Shown one piece after another: positions 30,460-38,562 of a DNA stretch of 64,000 nucleotides. The stretch is from NCBI RefSeq assembly GCF_009831215.1, contig NZ_WUTW01000004.1, forward strand, positions 124,001-188,000, read 5' to 3'. The notes below the pieces were generated by a model. It searched no databases, was not told the origin of the DNA, and saw only the letters and a list, made by a program, of their open reading frames with translations. How positions within the stretch are numbered: position 1 is the first letter of the stretch; each line of letters starts with the position of its first letter. The translations under genes were made by a program, and so were the position numbers. The DNA comes from Actinomadura rayongensis. GTDB lineage: Bacteria > Actinomycetota > Actinomycetes > Streptosporangiales > Streptosporangiaceae.

Positions 30460-30476
30460 GTTCGACATTATCGAAC
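30460..30476. promoter_or_regulatory. IclR/GylR-type operator between gylR and the importer operon
   Basis: GTTCGACATTATCGAAC, perfect 6-bp arms around CATTA. It shares TTCGAC-N4-TCGAA with the glpK site. It ends seven bases upstream of the importer's -35 box and covers the probable gylR -10 box. Confidence 0.68.
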
Positions 30477-30483
30477 ATCCTTC

Positions 30484-30512
30484 TTGTAAGCCAGGGATTT
30501 TGCCCCTAGAGT
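30484..30512 (+). promoter_or_regulatory. Promoter of the ABC importer operon
   Basis: TTGTAA (30484-30489), 17 bases, TAGAGT (30507-30512). The ribosome site GGAGG (30536-30540) and ATG at 30551 follow. Confidence 0.65.
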
Positions 30513-30550
30513 GTGCGCCACCTCACCCCGAAAGCGGAGGTTCCCACCCC

Positions 30551-31789
30551 ATGCGCTCCAGAACAGCAGCGGCCCTGACGGCGTCCGCAGTCCTCATCTC
30601 CACCGCCGCCTGCGGTTCCGGCGGCGGCTCCGGGGACGACACCACGGTCAAGATCGGCGCGATCCTCTCCATGTCGGGCATCTACTCGACGCTCGGCGCG
30701 CCGCAGAAGAAGGCCCTCCAGATGGGCGTCGAGGACCTGAGCAAGCAGGGCTTCACCGTCGCGGGCAAGAAGCGCACGATGGCGATCAGCTACGCCGACG
30801 ACAAGTCCGACGCGGCCACCACCGGCGTGACCCAGCTCCGCGAGCTGGTGCAGGCGAAGAAGCTGCCGGTCATCGCCTACGGCCTCGGCTCCGACACCTA
30901 CGTGCCGCAGCTCAAGCGCAAGCCCGTCGCCATGCTGAACCTCATCGACTCGGTGTATCCGAGCATCCTGCGGCTCAGCCCGCACTTCTGGCGCGTTCGC
31001 GGCGACTCCCCCACCTATGTCCCGGGCTGTTTCTACTACGCCAAGCGGCAGCTCGGCATCAAGAGCGTCTCGGTCATCACCGCCAAGGGCGAGGGATACG
31101 GCGAAGGGCTCACGCAGCTCGTCAACAAGTTCGCGCCCGCCGAGGGCATCAAGGTCGCCGCGAGCACCCAGTTCCCCGTCGGGTCGACCGACTACAGCAA
31201 CGCGATCCGCACCGCCGTCGCGGCCAAGCCGGACGCGGTCTACCTGTCCAGCGTCACCGCCGTGATCCTGCCCGTCCTCAAGCAGCTCCGGCAGTCCGGG
31301 TACACCGGGCCGGTCATCCACAGCGCGGGCATCAACCCGAACCAGGCCAAGGACATCCTCGGCGCCCAGTTCAACTCGATCATGAAGGACAACTACGACT
31401 GCGCCGGGACGCTGCCGACCACGTCCGACAACCCGGCCGCCAAGTCCTTCGCCGCCGCCTACCAGGCCCGGTACAACGAGTACCCGCAGGACCTGACGAT
31501 GTGGGCGCACGACTTCCCGTTCATCGTCGCCGCCGCGATGGCCAAGGCCGGGACGACCACCGACTCGGCGAAGATCGAGAAGGCGCTGGCGGAGATCCCG
31601 ATCCCGTCCGGCACCGTCAGCGGGTGGATCGCCGGCGACGGCAAGCTGTTCACCGAGCGCATGGCCCGGACCGCCTCCGAGGTCACCACCTGGTGCTCGA
31701 ACAAGCAGACGCTCGCCAGCGCCATGACGTTCGACGTCAATAACGGGACGGTCGTGCAGCCGAACCTGAAGAAGGACGTCTGCTCGTGA
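30551..31789 (+). CDS. Substrate-binding lipoprotein of a branched-chain-type ABC importer
   Basis: 412 residues. A signal peptide with lipobox ('ALTASAVLISTAACGSGGG', lipidated Cys about 21) anchors it outside the membrane. The mature part is a Peripla_BP_6/LivK-like protein ('VKIGAILSMSGIYSTLGAPQKKALQMGVEDL', 'AISYADDKSDAATTGVTQLRELV'). Ligands of this family include amino acids, amides, urea and aromatic or aliphatic acids, so LivK identity should not be assumed. It heads a five-gene operon with both permeases and both ATPases, and its stop overlaps the next GTG. Confidence 0.85.
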   Translation: MRSRTAAALTASAVLISTAACGSGGGSGDDTTVKIGAILSMSGIYSTLGAPQKKALQMGVEDLSKQGFTVAGKKRTMAISYADDKSDAATTGVTQLRELVQAKKLPVIAYGLGSDTYVPQLKRKPVAMLNLIDSVYPSILRLSPHFWRVRGDSPTYVPGCFYYAKRQLGIKSVSVITAKGEGYGEGLTQLVNKFAPAEGIKVAASTQFPVGSTDYSNAIRTAVAAKPDAVYLSSVTAVILPVLKQLRQSGYTGPVIHSAGINPNQAKDILGAQFNSIMKDNYDCAGTLPTTSDNPAAKSFAAAYQARYNEYPQDLTMWAHDFPFIVAAAMAKAGTTTDSAKIEKALAEIPIPSGTVSGWIAGDGKLFTERMARTASEVTTWCSNKQTLASAMTFDVNNGTVVQPNLKKDVCS

Positions 31790-32646
31790 TCCAGGTCCTC
31801 GTCAACGGCGTCTTCCTCGGCTGCCTGTTCGCGGTCGTGGCCGTGGGGCTCACCCTGGTCTACGGGGTGATGGAGGTCCCCAACTTCGCCCACGCCGGCG
31901 TGATCGTCCTCGCGGCGTACACGACCTGGTCGGTGAGCCACGCCGGCGCGCCGTTCGCGGTGGCGGCGCTGGCGGGGATCGCGTGCGGCGGGCTGGTGTC
32001 GGTGCTCACCGAGGTCCTGGCCTACCGGTGGATCATCACCAGGCCCGCCGCCGCGCCGGCCGTCGCGCTCGGCCTGCTGCTCATCCTCCAGAACGTCGCC
32101 CTGCGCCTCTACGGCGGCGAGGGCCGGTCGCTGGACACGCCCTACGACACCGTCCTGCTCAAGGCGGGGAGCGTGTCGCTGCCGGGGGTGAAGGCGGCGC
32201 TGATCGTCCTCGCCGTCCTGTCGCTGGTCGCGCTGCACCTGCTGCTCTCGCGGACCTCGCTCGGCCGCGCCATGCGCGCGGTCGCGCAGGACCGCGAGGC
32301 GGCGGCGATGCTCGGCATCCCGATGCGCCGCCAGTACAGCCTCGCGTTCCTCATCGCCGGGCTGCTCGGCGGGGTCGCGGCCGTCGCCTACGGCCCGACG
32401 TTCCAGGTCTCGCCGTACATGGCCGACGACGTGCTGCTCAGCGCGTTCGTCGTGGTCGTCCTCGGCGGGCTCGGCAGCGTGTGGGGCGCGGTGGCGGGCG
32501 GGCTCGTCCTCGGCGTCGTCGAGGGGCTCGGCGCAGCGTACGTCAGCGCGGCGTACCAGAGCGCGTTCGGGTTCCTCATCCTCGTCCTGATCCTCGTGCT
32601 GCGGCCCGGCGGGCTGCGCAGCACCAACGCGCGAAGGGTGGCCTGA
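31786..32646 (+). CDS. LivH-type ABC permease
   Basis: 286 residues, multi-spanning. 'GVFLGCLFAVVAVGLTLVYGVMEVPNFAHAGVIVLAAY' is the LivH N-terminal pattern and 'GRAMRAVAQDREAAAMLGIPMRRQYSLAFLIAGLLGGVAAVAYG' contains the EAA-like cytoplasmic loop that docks the ATPase. GTG at 31786 overlaps the binding-protein stop. Confidence 0.88.
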   Translation: MIQVLVNGVFLGCLFAVVAVGLTLVYGVMEVPNFAHAGVIVLAAYTTWSVSHAGAPFAVAALAGIACGGLVSVLTEVLAYRWIITRPAAAPAVALGLLLILQNVALRLYGGEGRSLDTPYDTVLLKAGSVSLPGVKAALIVLAVLSLVALHLLLSRTSLGRAMRAVAQDREAAAMLGIPMRRQYSLAFLIAGLLGGVAAVAYGPTFQVSPYMADDVLLSAFVVVVLGGLGSVWGAVAGGLVLGVVEGLGAAYVSAAYQSAFGFLILVLILVLRPGGLRSTNARRVA

Positions 32647-32647
32647 C

Positions 32648-33646
32648 GTGCGCGTTCCCGCATGGACCGCGGCCGGGTGGACCCGGCACGCGGCGACGGC
32701 GGCGGGGCTCACCGCCCTCAGCGTCGTCGCCTACCTCCTGCTGAAGGGCGTCCAGGGCGACCGCGGGCAGGTCGTGCTCCTCGTCGTCGTCTGGGCCATC
32801 GCCCTGACCGGACTCAACCTCATCACCGGCCTCGGCGGGTACCCGAGCCTCGCGCACGTGTCGTTCTTCGGCGGCGGCGCGTACCTGTCGGCGTACCTGC
32901 TCGGCAAGGGCCTGCCGATGGCGCTGTGCGCGCTGCTCGCCGTGGGCGGGACGATGCTCGCCGGGCTCGTCGTCGCCCTCGTGTTCAGCCGGACGCGCGG
33001 CCAGTACTTCGCCATCGGGACGATGTTCTTCACGGCCGTCACCAACCTCGTCCTCACCAACGCCGCCGACGTCACCGGCGGACCGAACGGACGGCCCGTC
33101 GACCTCGGCTTCTCGCTCGACACCACGCTCGTGCTGCTCGCCGCGTCGCTCGGGCTGAGCCTCGGCGCGTTCTACGCCCTGTCGCGCAGCCGCTTCGGGG
33201 ACCGGCTGCGCGCCATCCGCGAGGACGAGGACCTGGCCCAGCACGTCGGCGTCCCCACCGCCCGCGTGATGCTCATCGCGATGGTCGTGTCCTCGGCGTT
33301 CGGCGCCTGGGCCGGCGTGCTGTTCGCCCAGTACAACGGCGTCATCGCGCCGTCGCAGTTCACGTTCGTGCAGGGCTTCCTCATGCTCGTCGCGATCGGG
33401 CTCGGCGGCGGCGGACGGCTGCTGGCCCCGCTCGTCGGCAGCGCCGTCGTCATCGGGTTCACCCAGCTCATCAAGCTCGGGCCGGGCGTCAGCCAGATCG
33501 TGCTCGGCGTGCTGTTCATCCTCGTCACGCTGCTCGTCCCGAACGGGATCCTCGGCGGGATCACCGCGCTGCGGCGGCGGCCCCGGCCGACCGCGCCGGA
33601 CGTCCCGGCCCCCGCCCCGGCGCGCGCGAAGGAGGTCGCGTCATGA
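32648..33646 (+). CDS. LivM-type ABC permease
   Basis: 332 residues, multi-spanning. 'LNLITGLGGYPSLAHVSFFGGGAYLSAYLLGKG' and 'FGDRLRAIREDEDLAQHVGVPTARVMLIAMVVSSAFGAWAGVLFAQYNGVIAPSQFTF' are the LivM membrane and EAA-loop patterns. It pairs with the LivH-like subunit. GTG at 32648 lies one base after the previous stop and the end overlaps the ATPase ATG. Confidence 0.88.
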   Translation: MRVPAWTAAGWTRHAATAAGLTALSVVAYLLLKGVQGDRGQVVLLVVVWAIALTGLNLITGLGGYPSLAHVSFFGGGAYLSAYLLGKGLPMALCALLAVGGTMLAGLVVALVFSRTRGQYFAIGTMFFTAVTNLVLTNAADVTGGPNGRPVDLGFSLDTTLVLLAASLGLSLGAFYALSRSRFGDRLRAIREDEDLAQHVGVPTARVMLIAMVVSSAFGAWAGVLFAQYNGVIAPSQFTFVQGFLMLVAIGLGGGGRLLAPLVGSAVVIGFTQLIKLGPGVSQIVLGVLFILVTLLVPNGILGGITALRRRPRPTAPDVPAPAPARAKEVAS

Positions 33647-34356
33647 CCGCGCTGCTGACCGTCGACAACGTCGTCAAGCGCTACGGGGGCCTCGCCGCCG
33701 TGGACGGCGTGTCGTTCACGCTCGACGCGGGCGGCGTCCTCGGGCTCATCGGGCCGAACGGCTCGGGCAAGACGACGCTGCTCGGCGTCCTCGCCGGGAC
33801 CCACGACCCGACCGCGGGGACGGTCACGCTCGACGGCCGGGTCGCGTCCGGGCGGGGCGCGCACCGCGCCGTCCGCGCCGGGATCGCGCGGACGTTCCAG
33901 ACGACCCGCCTGTTCGGGACCTGGACGCTGCGCGACAGCCTGCGGCTGGCGCGCGGCGAGGTCAAGGGCCGCACGAGCGCCGCGTCCGACGACGACATCG
34001 CCGACCTGCTCGGCCTGGACGGGCTGCTGGACCGGCCGTGCGGGGCGCTGACCAGCGCGGCGCAGCGGCTCGCGATGATCGCGCTGGCGCTCGCCACCGG
34101 TCCGCGCGTCCTGCTGCTGGACGAGCCCGCCGTCGGCATGGACACCGGCGAGTCGGCCGCGCTCGCCGCCGCCGTCCGGCGGGTCGCCGACCGGCTCGGC
34201 GTCGCGGTCGTCGTCGTGGACCACAACATGCACTTCCTCATGCCGCTGGCCGACCGGGTGCTCGTGATGGCGGCGGGCGCCGTCCTGGCCGCCGGGACGC
34301 CCGAGGAGATCCGCGCCGACGAGGCCGTCATCGCGTCCTACCTGGGAGGGGCCTGA
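33643..34356 (+). CDS. LivG-type ABC ATPase with a non-canonical signature motif
   Basis: 237 residues. Walker A 'GLIGPNGSGKTTLLGVLAG', Q-loop 'ARTFQTTRLFGTWTLRDSLRLARG', Walker B 'VLLLDEPAVGMD' and the switch His in 'VVVDHNMHFLMPLADRVLV' are intact. The LSGGQ/LSYGQ signature, however, reads 'LTSAAQRLAMIALALATG', lacking both glycines. LivG proteins usually keep 'LSYGQQRRLEIARAL'. Activity may depend on the partner's signature. ATGA overlap with the LivM gene. Confidence 0.85.
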   Translation: MTALLTVDNVVKRYGGLAAVDGVSFTLDAGGVLGLIGPNGSGKTTLLGVLAGTHDPTAGTVTLDGRVASGRGAHRAVRAGIARTFQTTRLFGTWTLRDSLRLARGEVKGRTSAASDDDIADLLGLDGLLDRPCGALTSAAQRLAMIALALATGPRVLLLDEPAVGMDTGESAALAAAVRRVADRLGVAVVVVDHNMHFLMPLADRVLVMAAGAVLAAGTPEEIRADEAVIASYLGGA

Positions 34357-34360
34357 CCCC

Positions 34361-35080
34361 ATGCTCACCGACATGCTCACCGTCACCGACCTCACGGTCG
34401 CCTTCGGGAACACCGTCGCCGTGCGCGACGTCGCGCTGTCCGCCGCGTCCGGGACGGTCACCGGCATCCTCGGCGCCAACGGCGCGGGCAAGACCACGAC
34501 GCTGCTCGGGATCCTCGGCCGCGTCCCGCGCCGCAGCGGGACGATCACCTTCGACGGCCGGGACGTCACCGGGGACGACACCGGCGCGCTCGTCCGGGCG
34601 GGCATCGCGCTCTGCCCGGAGAACCGGCGGCTGTTCCCGAACATGTCGATCGAGGACAACCTGCTGCTCGGCGCGTACGGGCACGGCCGCAAGGTGCGGC
34701 GCGAGCGGCTGGAGCGCACCTACGCGCGCTTCGGCTGGATCCGCGACCGCGCCGCCGAGCCCGCCGGACGGCTGAGCGGCGGGCAGCAGCAGGGCGTCGC
34801 GATCGCGCGGGCGCTGATGTCGGACCCGAAGCTGGTGCTGCTGGACGAGCCGTCCAGCGGCCTGTCGCCGGTCGCGGTGGACGAGATCGGCGAGCTGCTG
34901 GCCGGGATCGCCGCCGAGGGGACGGCGATGCTGCTGGTGGAGCAGAACGTCCGGCTCGTCCGGAAGCTGTGCTCGACGGCGTACGTCCTCGCGCACGGGC
35001 GGGTCACCGCGTCCGGGCCGGTGGACGAGTTGTTCGACGCCGACGCGGTCTCCGACGCCTACCTGGGCAAAGCGGGCTGA
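34361..35080 (+). CDS. LivF-type ABC ATPase
   Basis: 239 residues. Walker A 'GILGANGAGKTTTLLGILG', 'CPENRRLFPNMSIEDNLLLGAYG', a complete signature 'LSGGQQQGVAIARALMSDPKLVLLDEPSSGLSP' and 'MLLVEQNVRLVRKLCSTAYVLAHG' match LivF. Start ATG at 34361, nine bases after GGGAGGGG. It completes the importer; transcription may run on toward the cutinase gene, 74 bases downstream. Confidence 0.9.
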   Translation: MLTDMLTVTDLTVAFGNTVAVRDVALSAASGTVTGILGANGAGKTTTLLGILGRVPRRSGTITFDGRDVTGDDTGALVRAGIALCPENRRLFPNMSIEDNLLLGAYGHGRKVRRERLERTYARFGWIRDRAAEPAGRLSGGQQQGVAIARALMSDPKLVLLDEPSSGLSPVAVDEIGELLAGIAAEGTAMLLVEQNVRLVRKLCSTAYVLAHGRVTASGPVDELFDADAVSDAYLGKAG

Positions 35081-35154
35081 CCTGCCGGTATCCGTTCCCC
35101 TTTCGTTTCGTCTGACGTCCTGATTTATCCGTCGGCGTCCTGGAGACTGATCCC

Positions 35155-36054
35155 ATGAAACGCTCCTTCACGCGCTCCCTGGCGATCGTTTCCGCGCTCG
35201 CCGCGCTGACCGTCCCGGGCGGCCTTGCCGCCGCCTCGCCCCCCGCCGCGTCCCCCGCCGTCACCGCCGCGTCGTACCAGCGCGGCCCCGCGCCGACCCT
35301 GTCCGGCATCCGCGCCAAGCGCGGCCCCTTCGCCTTCTCCAAGGTGACCGTCACGTCCGACCAGGCCGCGGGCGCGTTCGGCGGCGGGACGATCTACTAC
35401 CCGAACGACACGAGCAAGGGCACGTTCGGCGGCATCGCCGTCAGCCCCGGCTTCCAGGGTCCCGAGGTGTCGATCGCCTGGCTCGGCCCGCGCCTGGCGT
35501 CGCAGGGCTTCGTCGTGTTCACGATCGCGACCAGGACCGTCAACGACCAGCCGGCCGAGCGCGGCGACGAACTCCTCGCGGCGCTGGACTACCTGACCGG
35601 CAAGGCGCCTGCGGCCGTCCAGAAGCGCCTCGACCCGAGCCGCCTCGCGGTGACGGGCCACTCGATGGGCGGCGGGGGCGTGCTGAGCGCCGCCAAGGCG
35701 CGGCCGGGCCTCAAGGCCGCCGCCGCGCTCGCGCCCTGGCACCTGACCAAGAACTGGTCGACGGTGACCGTCCCGACGCTGATCGAGAGCGCGACCAAGG
35801 ACGACTGGGCGCCGGCCGACAGCTTCGCCGAGCCGATGTACGAGAGCCTGACGCGGGCGCCCGAGCGCGCGTACGCCCAGATCGCCGACTCCGACCACCT
35901 CACGTTCACCCGGGACACCCCGTACGCGGGCGCCCTGGAGGTCGCCTGGATGAAGCGGTTCGTGGACGGGGACAGCCGCTACTCCCAGTTCCTCTGCCCC
36001 GGCCCGGACGGCTCCGGCTACGCCGCCTACCGCGCCTCCTGCCCGATCTCCTGA
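35155..36054 (+). CDS. Secreted cutinase / polyester (PET) hydrolase of the Thermobifida type
   Basis: 299 residues with a Sec signal peptide (about 1-27, 'MKRSFTRSLAIVSALAALTV'). The mature enzyme follows actinomycete cutinases such as T. fusca TfCut2 almost block by block: 'FGGGTIYYPNDTSKGTFGG', 'AVSPGFQGPEVSIAWLG', nucleophile Ser170 in 'GHSMGGGG', 'APWHLTKNWS', acid Asp216 in 'TKDDWAPAD', base His248 in 'DSDHLTF', 'SQFLCPGP' and a C-terminal 'CPIS' giving the conserved disulfide. The oxyanion aromatic is Phe (SPGF) where TfCut2 has Tyr. Such enzymes cleave cutin, triglycerides and often PET. The neighbours (importer, acylglycerol lipase, glycerol genes) suggest a role in ester use. Confidence 0.92.
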   Translation: MKRSFTRSLAIVSALAALTVPGGLAAASPPAASPAVTAASYQRGPAPTLSGIRAKRGPFAFSKVTVTSDQAAGAFGGGTIYYPNDTSKGTFGGIAVSPGFQGPEVSIAWLGPRLASQGFVVFTIATRTVNDQPAERGDELLAALDYLTGKAPAAVQKRLDPSRLAVTGHSMGGGGVLSAAKARPGLKAAAALAPWHLTKNWSTVTVPTLIESATKDDWAPADSFAEPMYESLTRAPERAYAQIADSDHLTFTRDTPYAGALEVAWMKRFVDGDSRYSQFLCPGPDGSGYAAYRASCPIS

Positions 36055-36059
36055 CGGCC

Positions 36060-36099
36060 GGTCCGTGCCGCGCGCCCGCCCCGCGCGGCACGGACCTTT
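36060..36099 (+). terminator. 15-bp hairpin terminator with short T-tract after the cutinase gene
   Basis: Arms 36060-36074 and 36082-36096 pair exactly (GGTCCGTGCCGCGC and complement, plus a G-C pair), followed by TTTA. It lies six bases past the stop codon. Confidence 0.88.
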
Positions 36100-36147
36100 A
36101 GGAGTTTTCAAGGTAATTCGATAGGGATAGGGGATAGTCTCGGTGCC

Positions 36148-37515
36148 ATGCCCGAAACCGCAGGCAGCGAGCGTGATCCCCGGGTCGTCGTGGTGGGCGG
36201 CGGGGCCAGCGCGACACTGACGGCCGTGCATCTGCTGCGCCGCACCGGACCCGTCCCCCGGCTCGTCGTGATCGACCGGCACGGCCGGCACGGGCGGGGC
36301 CAGGCGTACGCCACCGAGGACCCCGGCCATCTGCTGAACGCCCGCGTCGCGACGATGAGCGGCCTGCAGACCGACCCGGGCCATCTGCTGGACTGGGCGC
36401 GCGGACGGGGGCTGGACGTCACCGCCGACGACTTCCTGCCGCGTCCGCTCTACGGCCGCTATTTGCGCGACCTGCTCGCCGACGCGCTGCGCGGACGCCC
36501 CGACGGCCAGCTCGCCGAGCGCACCGGGACGGTCACCGCGCTGGTCCCGGAGGGCGCGGGCTGGCGGGTCGTCCTGGCCGACGGCACGACGATCACCGCC
36601 GACGCCGTCGTCCTCGCCACCGGCAACCAGGCCCCGGCCGCCTGGCCGTGGGCGCCCGCCGGACCCCGCTACGTCCCCGACCCGTGGGCGCCCGGCGCGC
36701 TGGACGCCATCGAGGGCGACGCGCCCGTGCTCGTCGCGGGCACCGGGCTCACGGCCGTCGACCTCGAGACCACGCTGGCCGCCGGACGCACCGTCCACGC
36801 CGTGTCGCGCCACGGGCTGCTCCCCCGGACGCACCGGACCCCGCGTCCGCCCGCCGCCCGGCTCTCCGCGCCGCCCGAGCACGCCGACCTGCGCGCGCTG
36901 CTGCGCTGGGCGCGGCTGGCCGTCCGCGACAACGACGGCGAGTGGCACGGCGTGGTGGACGCGATCCGCCCGCACGTCCCGCGCGTCTGGGCGCGGCTCC
37001 CCGAACCGGACCGGCGGCGCTTCCTCGACCTCGCCGCGCGGTACTGGGAGGTCCACCGGCACCGGATCCCGCCCGCCACGGCCGACCGGATCGCGCGGCT
37101 GCGCGCCGCCGGACGGCTCCACGTCCTGTCCGGCCGCATCGAGGACGTGCGCGCGGACGCCGACGGGCTCGCCGTCCGGGTCTCCGGCCGCGAACTGCGC
37201 GTGGGCTGGCTCGTCAACGGCACGGGACCGGCCGCCGCGCCCGGCGCCGACCCGCTGCTGCGGAGCCTCGTCGCCGCCGGGTACGCCGCGCCGGGACCGC
37301 TCGGCCTCGGCCTGGACGCCGACGAGGGCGGCCGGGTCCGCGACGCGGTCGGCCGCCCGCAGCCCCGGCTGTTCACGCTCGGCCCGACGCTGCGCGGCCT
37401 GCGCTACGAGACGACGGCCGTCCCGGAGATCCGCGCGCAGGCCGCCGACCTGGCCGCGCGGCTCGCGGTGCTCGGCGTGGCGGACGCGACGCCGGTGCCG
37501 GTCGCGTCCGCGTGA
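36148..37515 (+). CDS. FAD/NAD(P)-binding protein (NAD_binding_9 type)
   Basis: 455 residues. 'VVVVGGGASATLTAVHLLRR' is the FAD loop; 'GRGQAYATEDPGHLLNARVATMSGLQTDPGHLLDWARGRG' and 'RPLYGRYLRDLLADAL' are typical of the PF13454 group (YdhS/HcaD-like). 'PVLVAGTGLTAVDLETTLAAGRTVHAVSRHG' is the second nucleotide-binding segment. Redox role unknown; relatives appear with sulfur or aromatic metabolism. A GATAGT box (36133-36138) nine bases before the ATG and no ribosome site suggest a leaderless mRNA. Its stop codon is part of an 11-bp tandem repeat. Confidence 0.75.
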   Translation: MPETAGSERDPRVVVVGGGASATLTAVHLLRRTGPVPRLVVIDRHGRHGRGQAYATEDPGHLLNARVATMSGLQTDPGHLLDWARGRGLDVTADDFLPRPLYGRYLRDLLADALRGRPDGQLAERTGTVTALVPEGAGWRVVLADGTTITADAVVLATGNQAPAAWPWAPAGPRYVPDPWAPGALDAIEGDAPVLVAGTGLTAVDLETTLAAGRTVHAVSRHGLLPRTHRTPRPPAARLSAPPEHADLRALLRWARLAVRDNDGEWHGVVDAIRPHVPRVWARLPEPDRRRFLDLAARYWEVHRHRIPPATADRIARLRAAGRLHVLSGRIEDVRADADGLAVRVSGRELRVGWLVNGTGPAAAPGADPLLRSLVAAGYAAPGPLGLGLDADEGGRVRDAVGRPQPRLFTLGPTLRGLRYETTAVPEIRAQAADLAARLAVLGVADATPVPVASA

Positions 37516-37534
37516 GCCGTCAGTGAGCCGTCAG
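37513..37534. repeat. 11-bp tandem repeat joining two convergent stop codons
   Basis: TGAGCCGTCAG occurs twice without a gap (37513-37523, 37524-37534). The first copy supplies the TGA of the FAD protein gene, the second the TCA (TGA on the minus strand) of the SCP2 gene. Confidence 0.8.
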
Positions 37535-37977
37535 TAGTCGAACCAGCGCGGCAGCCGGGCCGCGACGAGCGGGTTGCCCCGGAACCTGAGCGTCCGCTCG
37601 CGCAGCGCCCGGACGACGTTGAGCCGTCCCGCGCACAGCCGGACGAGCACCGGCGCGGTGACCGTGAGCCGGACGTCCGCCCGCCGCGCCGTGCCCCGCT
37701 CGGCGGTCGCGCCGTGCGGGCCGTAGGCGAACCGGTAGGGCAGGTCACCGTCCGGCATCCGGACGACCCACTGCACCACCCCGGACCGGCCTCCCGCGCG
37801 CTCCGGAGAGAACCGCTCGGCCATCACGCCGAAGATCCGGTCCAGCGCGGGCGCCGCCCCGGCCTGCTGGAGGAAGCCCTCCAGGAAGGCGTCGTCGACG
37901 CCCTCGATCGCGAGCAGTTCGCGCAACTGCTTGGGGGTGCCGATCTGGTCGAGCAGGGCGTTGAGCGCGTCGCTCAT
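37531..37977 (-). CDS. SCP2 sterol-binding-domain protein (downstream copy)
   Basis: 148 residues. The C-terminal 90 ('VVQWVVRMPDGDLPYRFAYGPHGATAERGTARRADVRLTVTAPVLVRLCAGRLNVVRALRERTLRFRGNPLVAARL') follow the SCP2 fold, a hydrophobic tunnel for lipids. The N-terminus 'LLDQIGTPKQLRELLAIEGVDDAFLEGFL' is a helical region shared with the upstream paralogue. One base separates the two genes, so they are co-transcribed. The ligand is unknown. Confidence 0.75.
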   Translation of the reverse strand: MSDALNALLDQIGTPKQLRELLAIEGVDDAFLEGFLQQAGAAPALDRIFGVMAERFSPERAGGRSGVVQWVVRMPDGDLPYRFAYGPHGATAERGTARRADVRLTVTAPVLVRLCAGRLNVVRALRERTLRFRGNPLVAARLPRWFDY

Positions 37978-37978
37978 G

Positions 37979-38527
37979 TCATTCCGCGCTCGTGTCGAAC
38001 GCGGCGGGCAGCTTGGCGCCGAACAGCATGTCGCCGTTCAGCTTGATCGAGCCCTTCATGAACGCGGTGAGGCCGTTCAGCGTGCCCGCGCAGAGCCGCA
38101 GCAGGTCGGGCGCGGACAGGGTGAGCGTGACGCGGGGGTTGCCCGCCGCGCCCCGGCCGGACTCGGCGACGCCGTCGGCGATCTTCAGGTGGTAGACCTT
38201 CGGGCCGTCCGGGGTGGTGACGTGCCACTCGATCGTGCCGCGCTCGTTGCGCAGCCGGTCGCCGAGGAACCGGCCCGGCATGAGGTCGAAGACGCGGTCG
38301 AGCAGCAGGTCGCTGCCCGCCTTGCCGAGGATCCGCTCCACGAGCCGGTCGATCATGCGGGTGTCGTCGCCCGCGAACTCCACGAGCCGCCGCAGCTCGC
38401 CGGGCGTGCTGATCTCCTGCGCGAGCCGTGCCACGTCGTCCGCGCCGAGCCGGTCGACGACGGCGTCGGGGCCGGAGGCGGCGGCCTCGGCGAGCAGGTC
38501 GTCCAGGACGCCGGTACCTTCGCTCAT
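37979..38527 (-). CDS. SCP2 sterol-binding-domain protein (upstream copy)
   Basis: 182 residues from ATG at 38527, after 'GATGGAGAATCCG'. It shares its layout with the next gene: helical N-terminus ('LDDLLAEAAASGPDAVVDRLGADDVARLAQEISTPGELRRLVEF') then an SCP2 domain ('TIEWHVTTPDGPKVYHLKIADG', 'RVTLTLSAPDLLRLCAGTLNGLTAFMKGSIKLNGDMLFGAKLP'). The tandem pair suggests duplication and possibly a heterodimer. It is divergent from a MerR gene with GTCCCAT/ATGGGAC half-sites between. Confidence 0.78.
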   Translation of the reverse strand: MSEGTGVLDDLLAEAAASGPDAVVDRLGADDVARLAQEISTPGELRRLVEFAGDDTRMIDRLVERILGKAGSDLLLDRVFDLMPGRFLGDRLRNERGTIEWHVTTPDGPKVYHLKIADGVAESGRGAAGNPRVTLTLSAPDLLRLCAGTLNGLTAFMKGSIKLNGDMLFGAKLPAAFDTSAE

Positions 38528-38562
38528 CGGATTCTCCATCCCAGTCAGAGCCAGAAAAATCC

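Noticed and set aside
30551..35080. Annotation as a leucine/isoleucine/valine importer
   Set aside because: The subunits are of the Liv type, but binding proteins of this family have very varied ligands and the neighbours are glycerol and ester genes. The substrate is left open.
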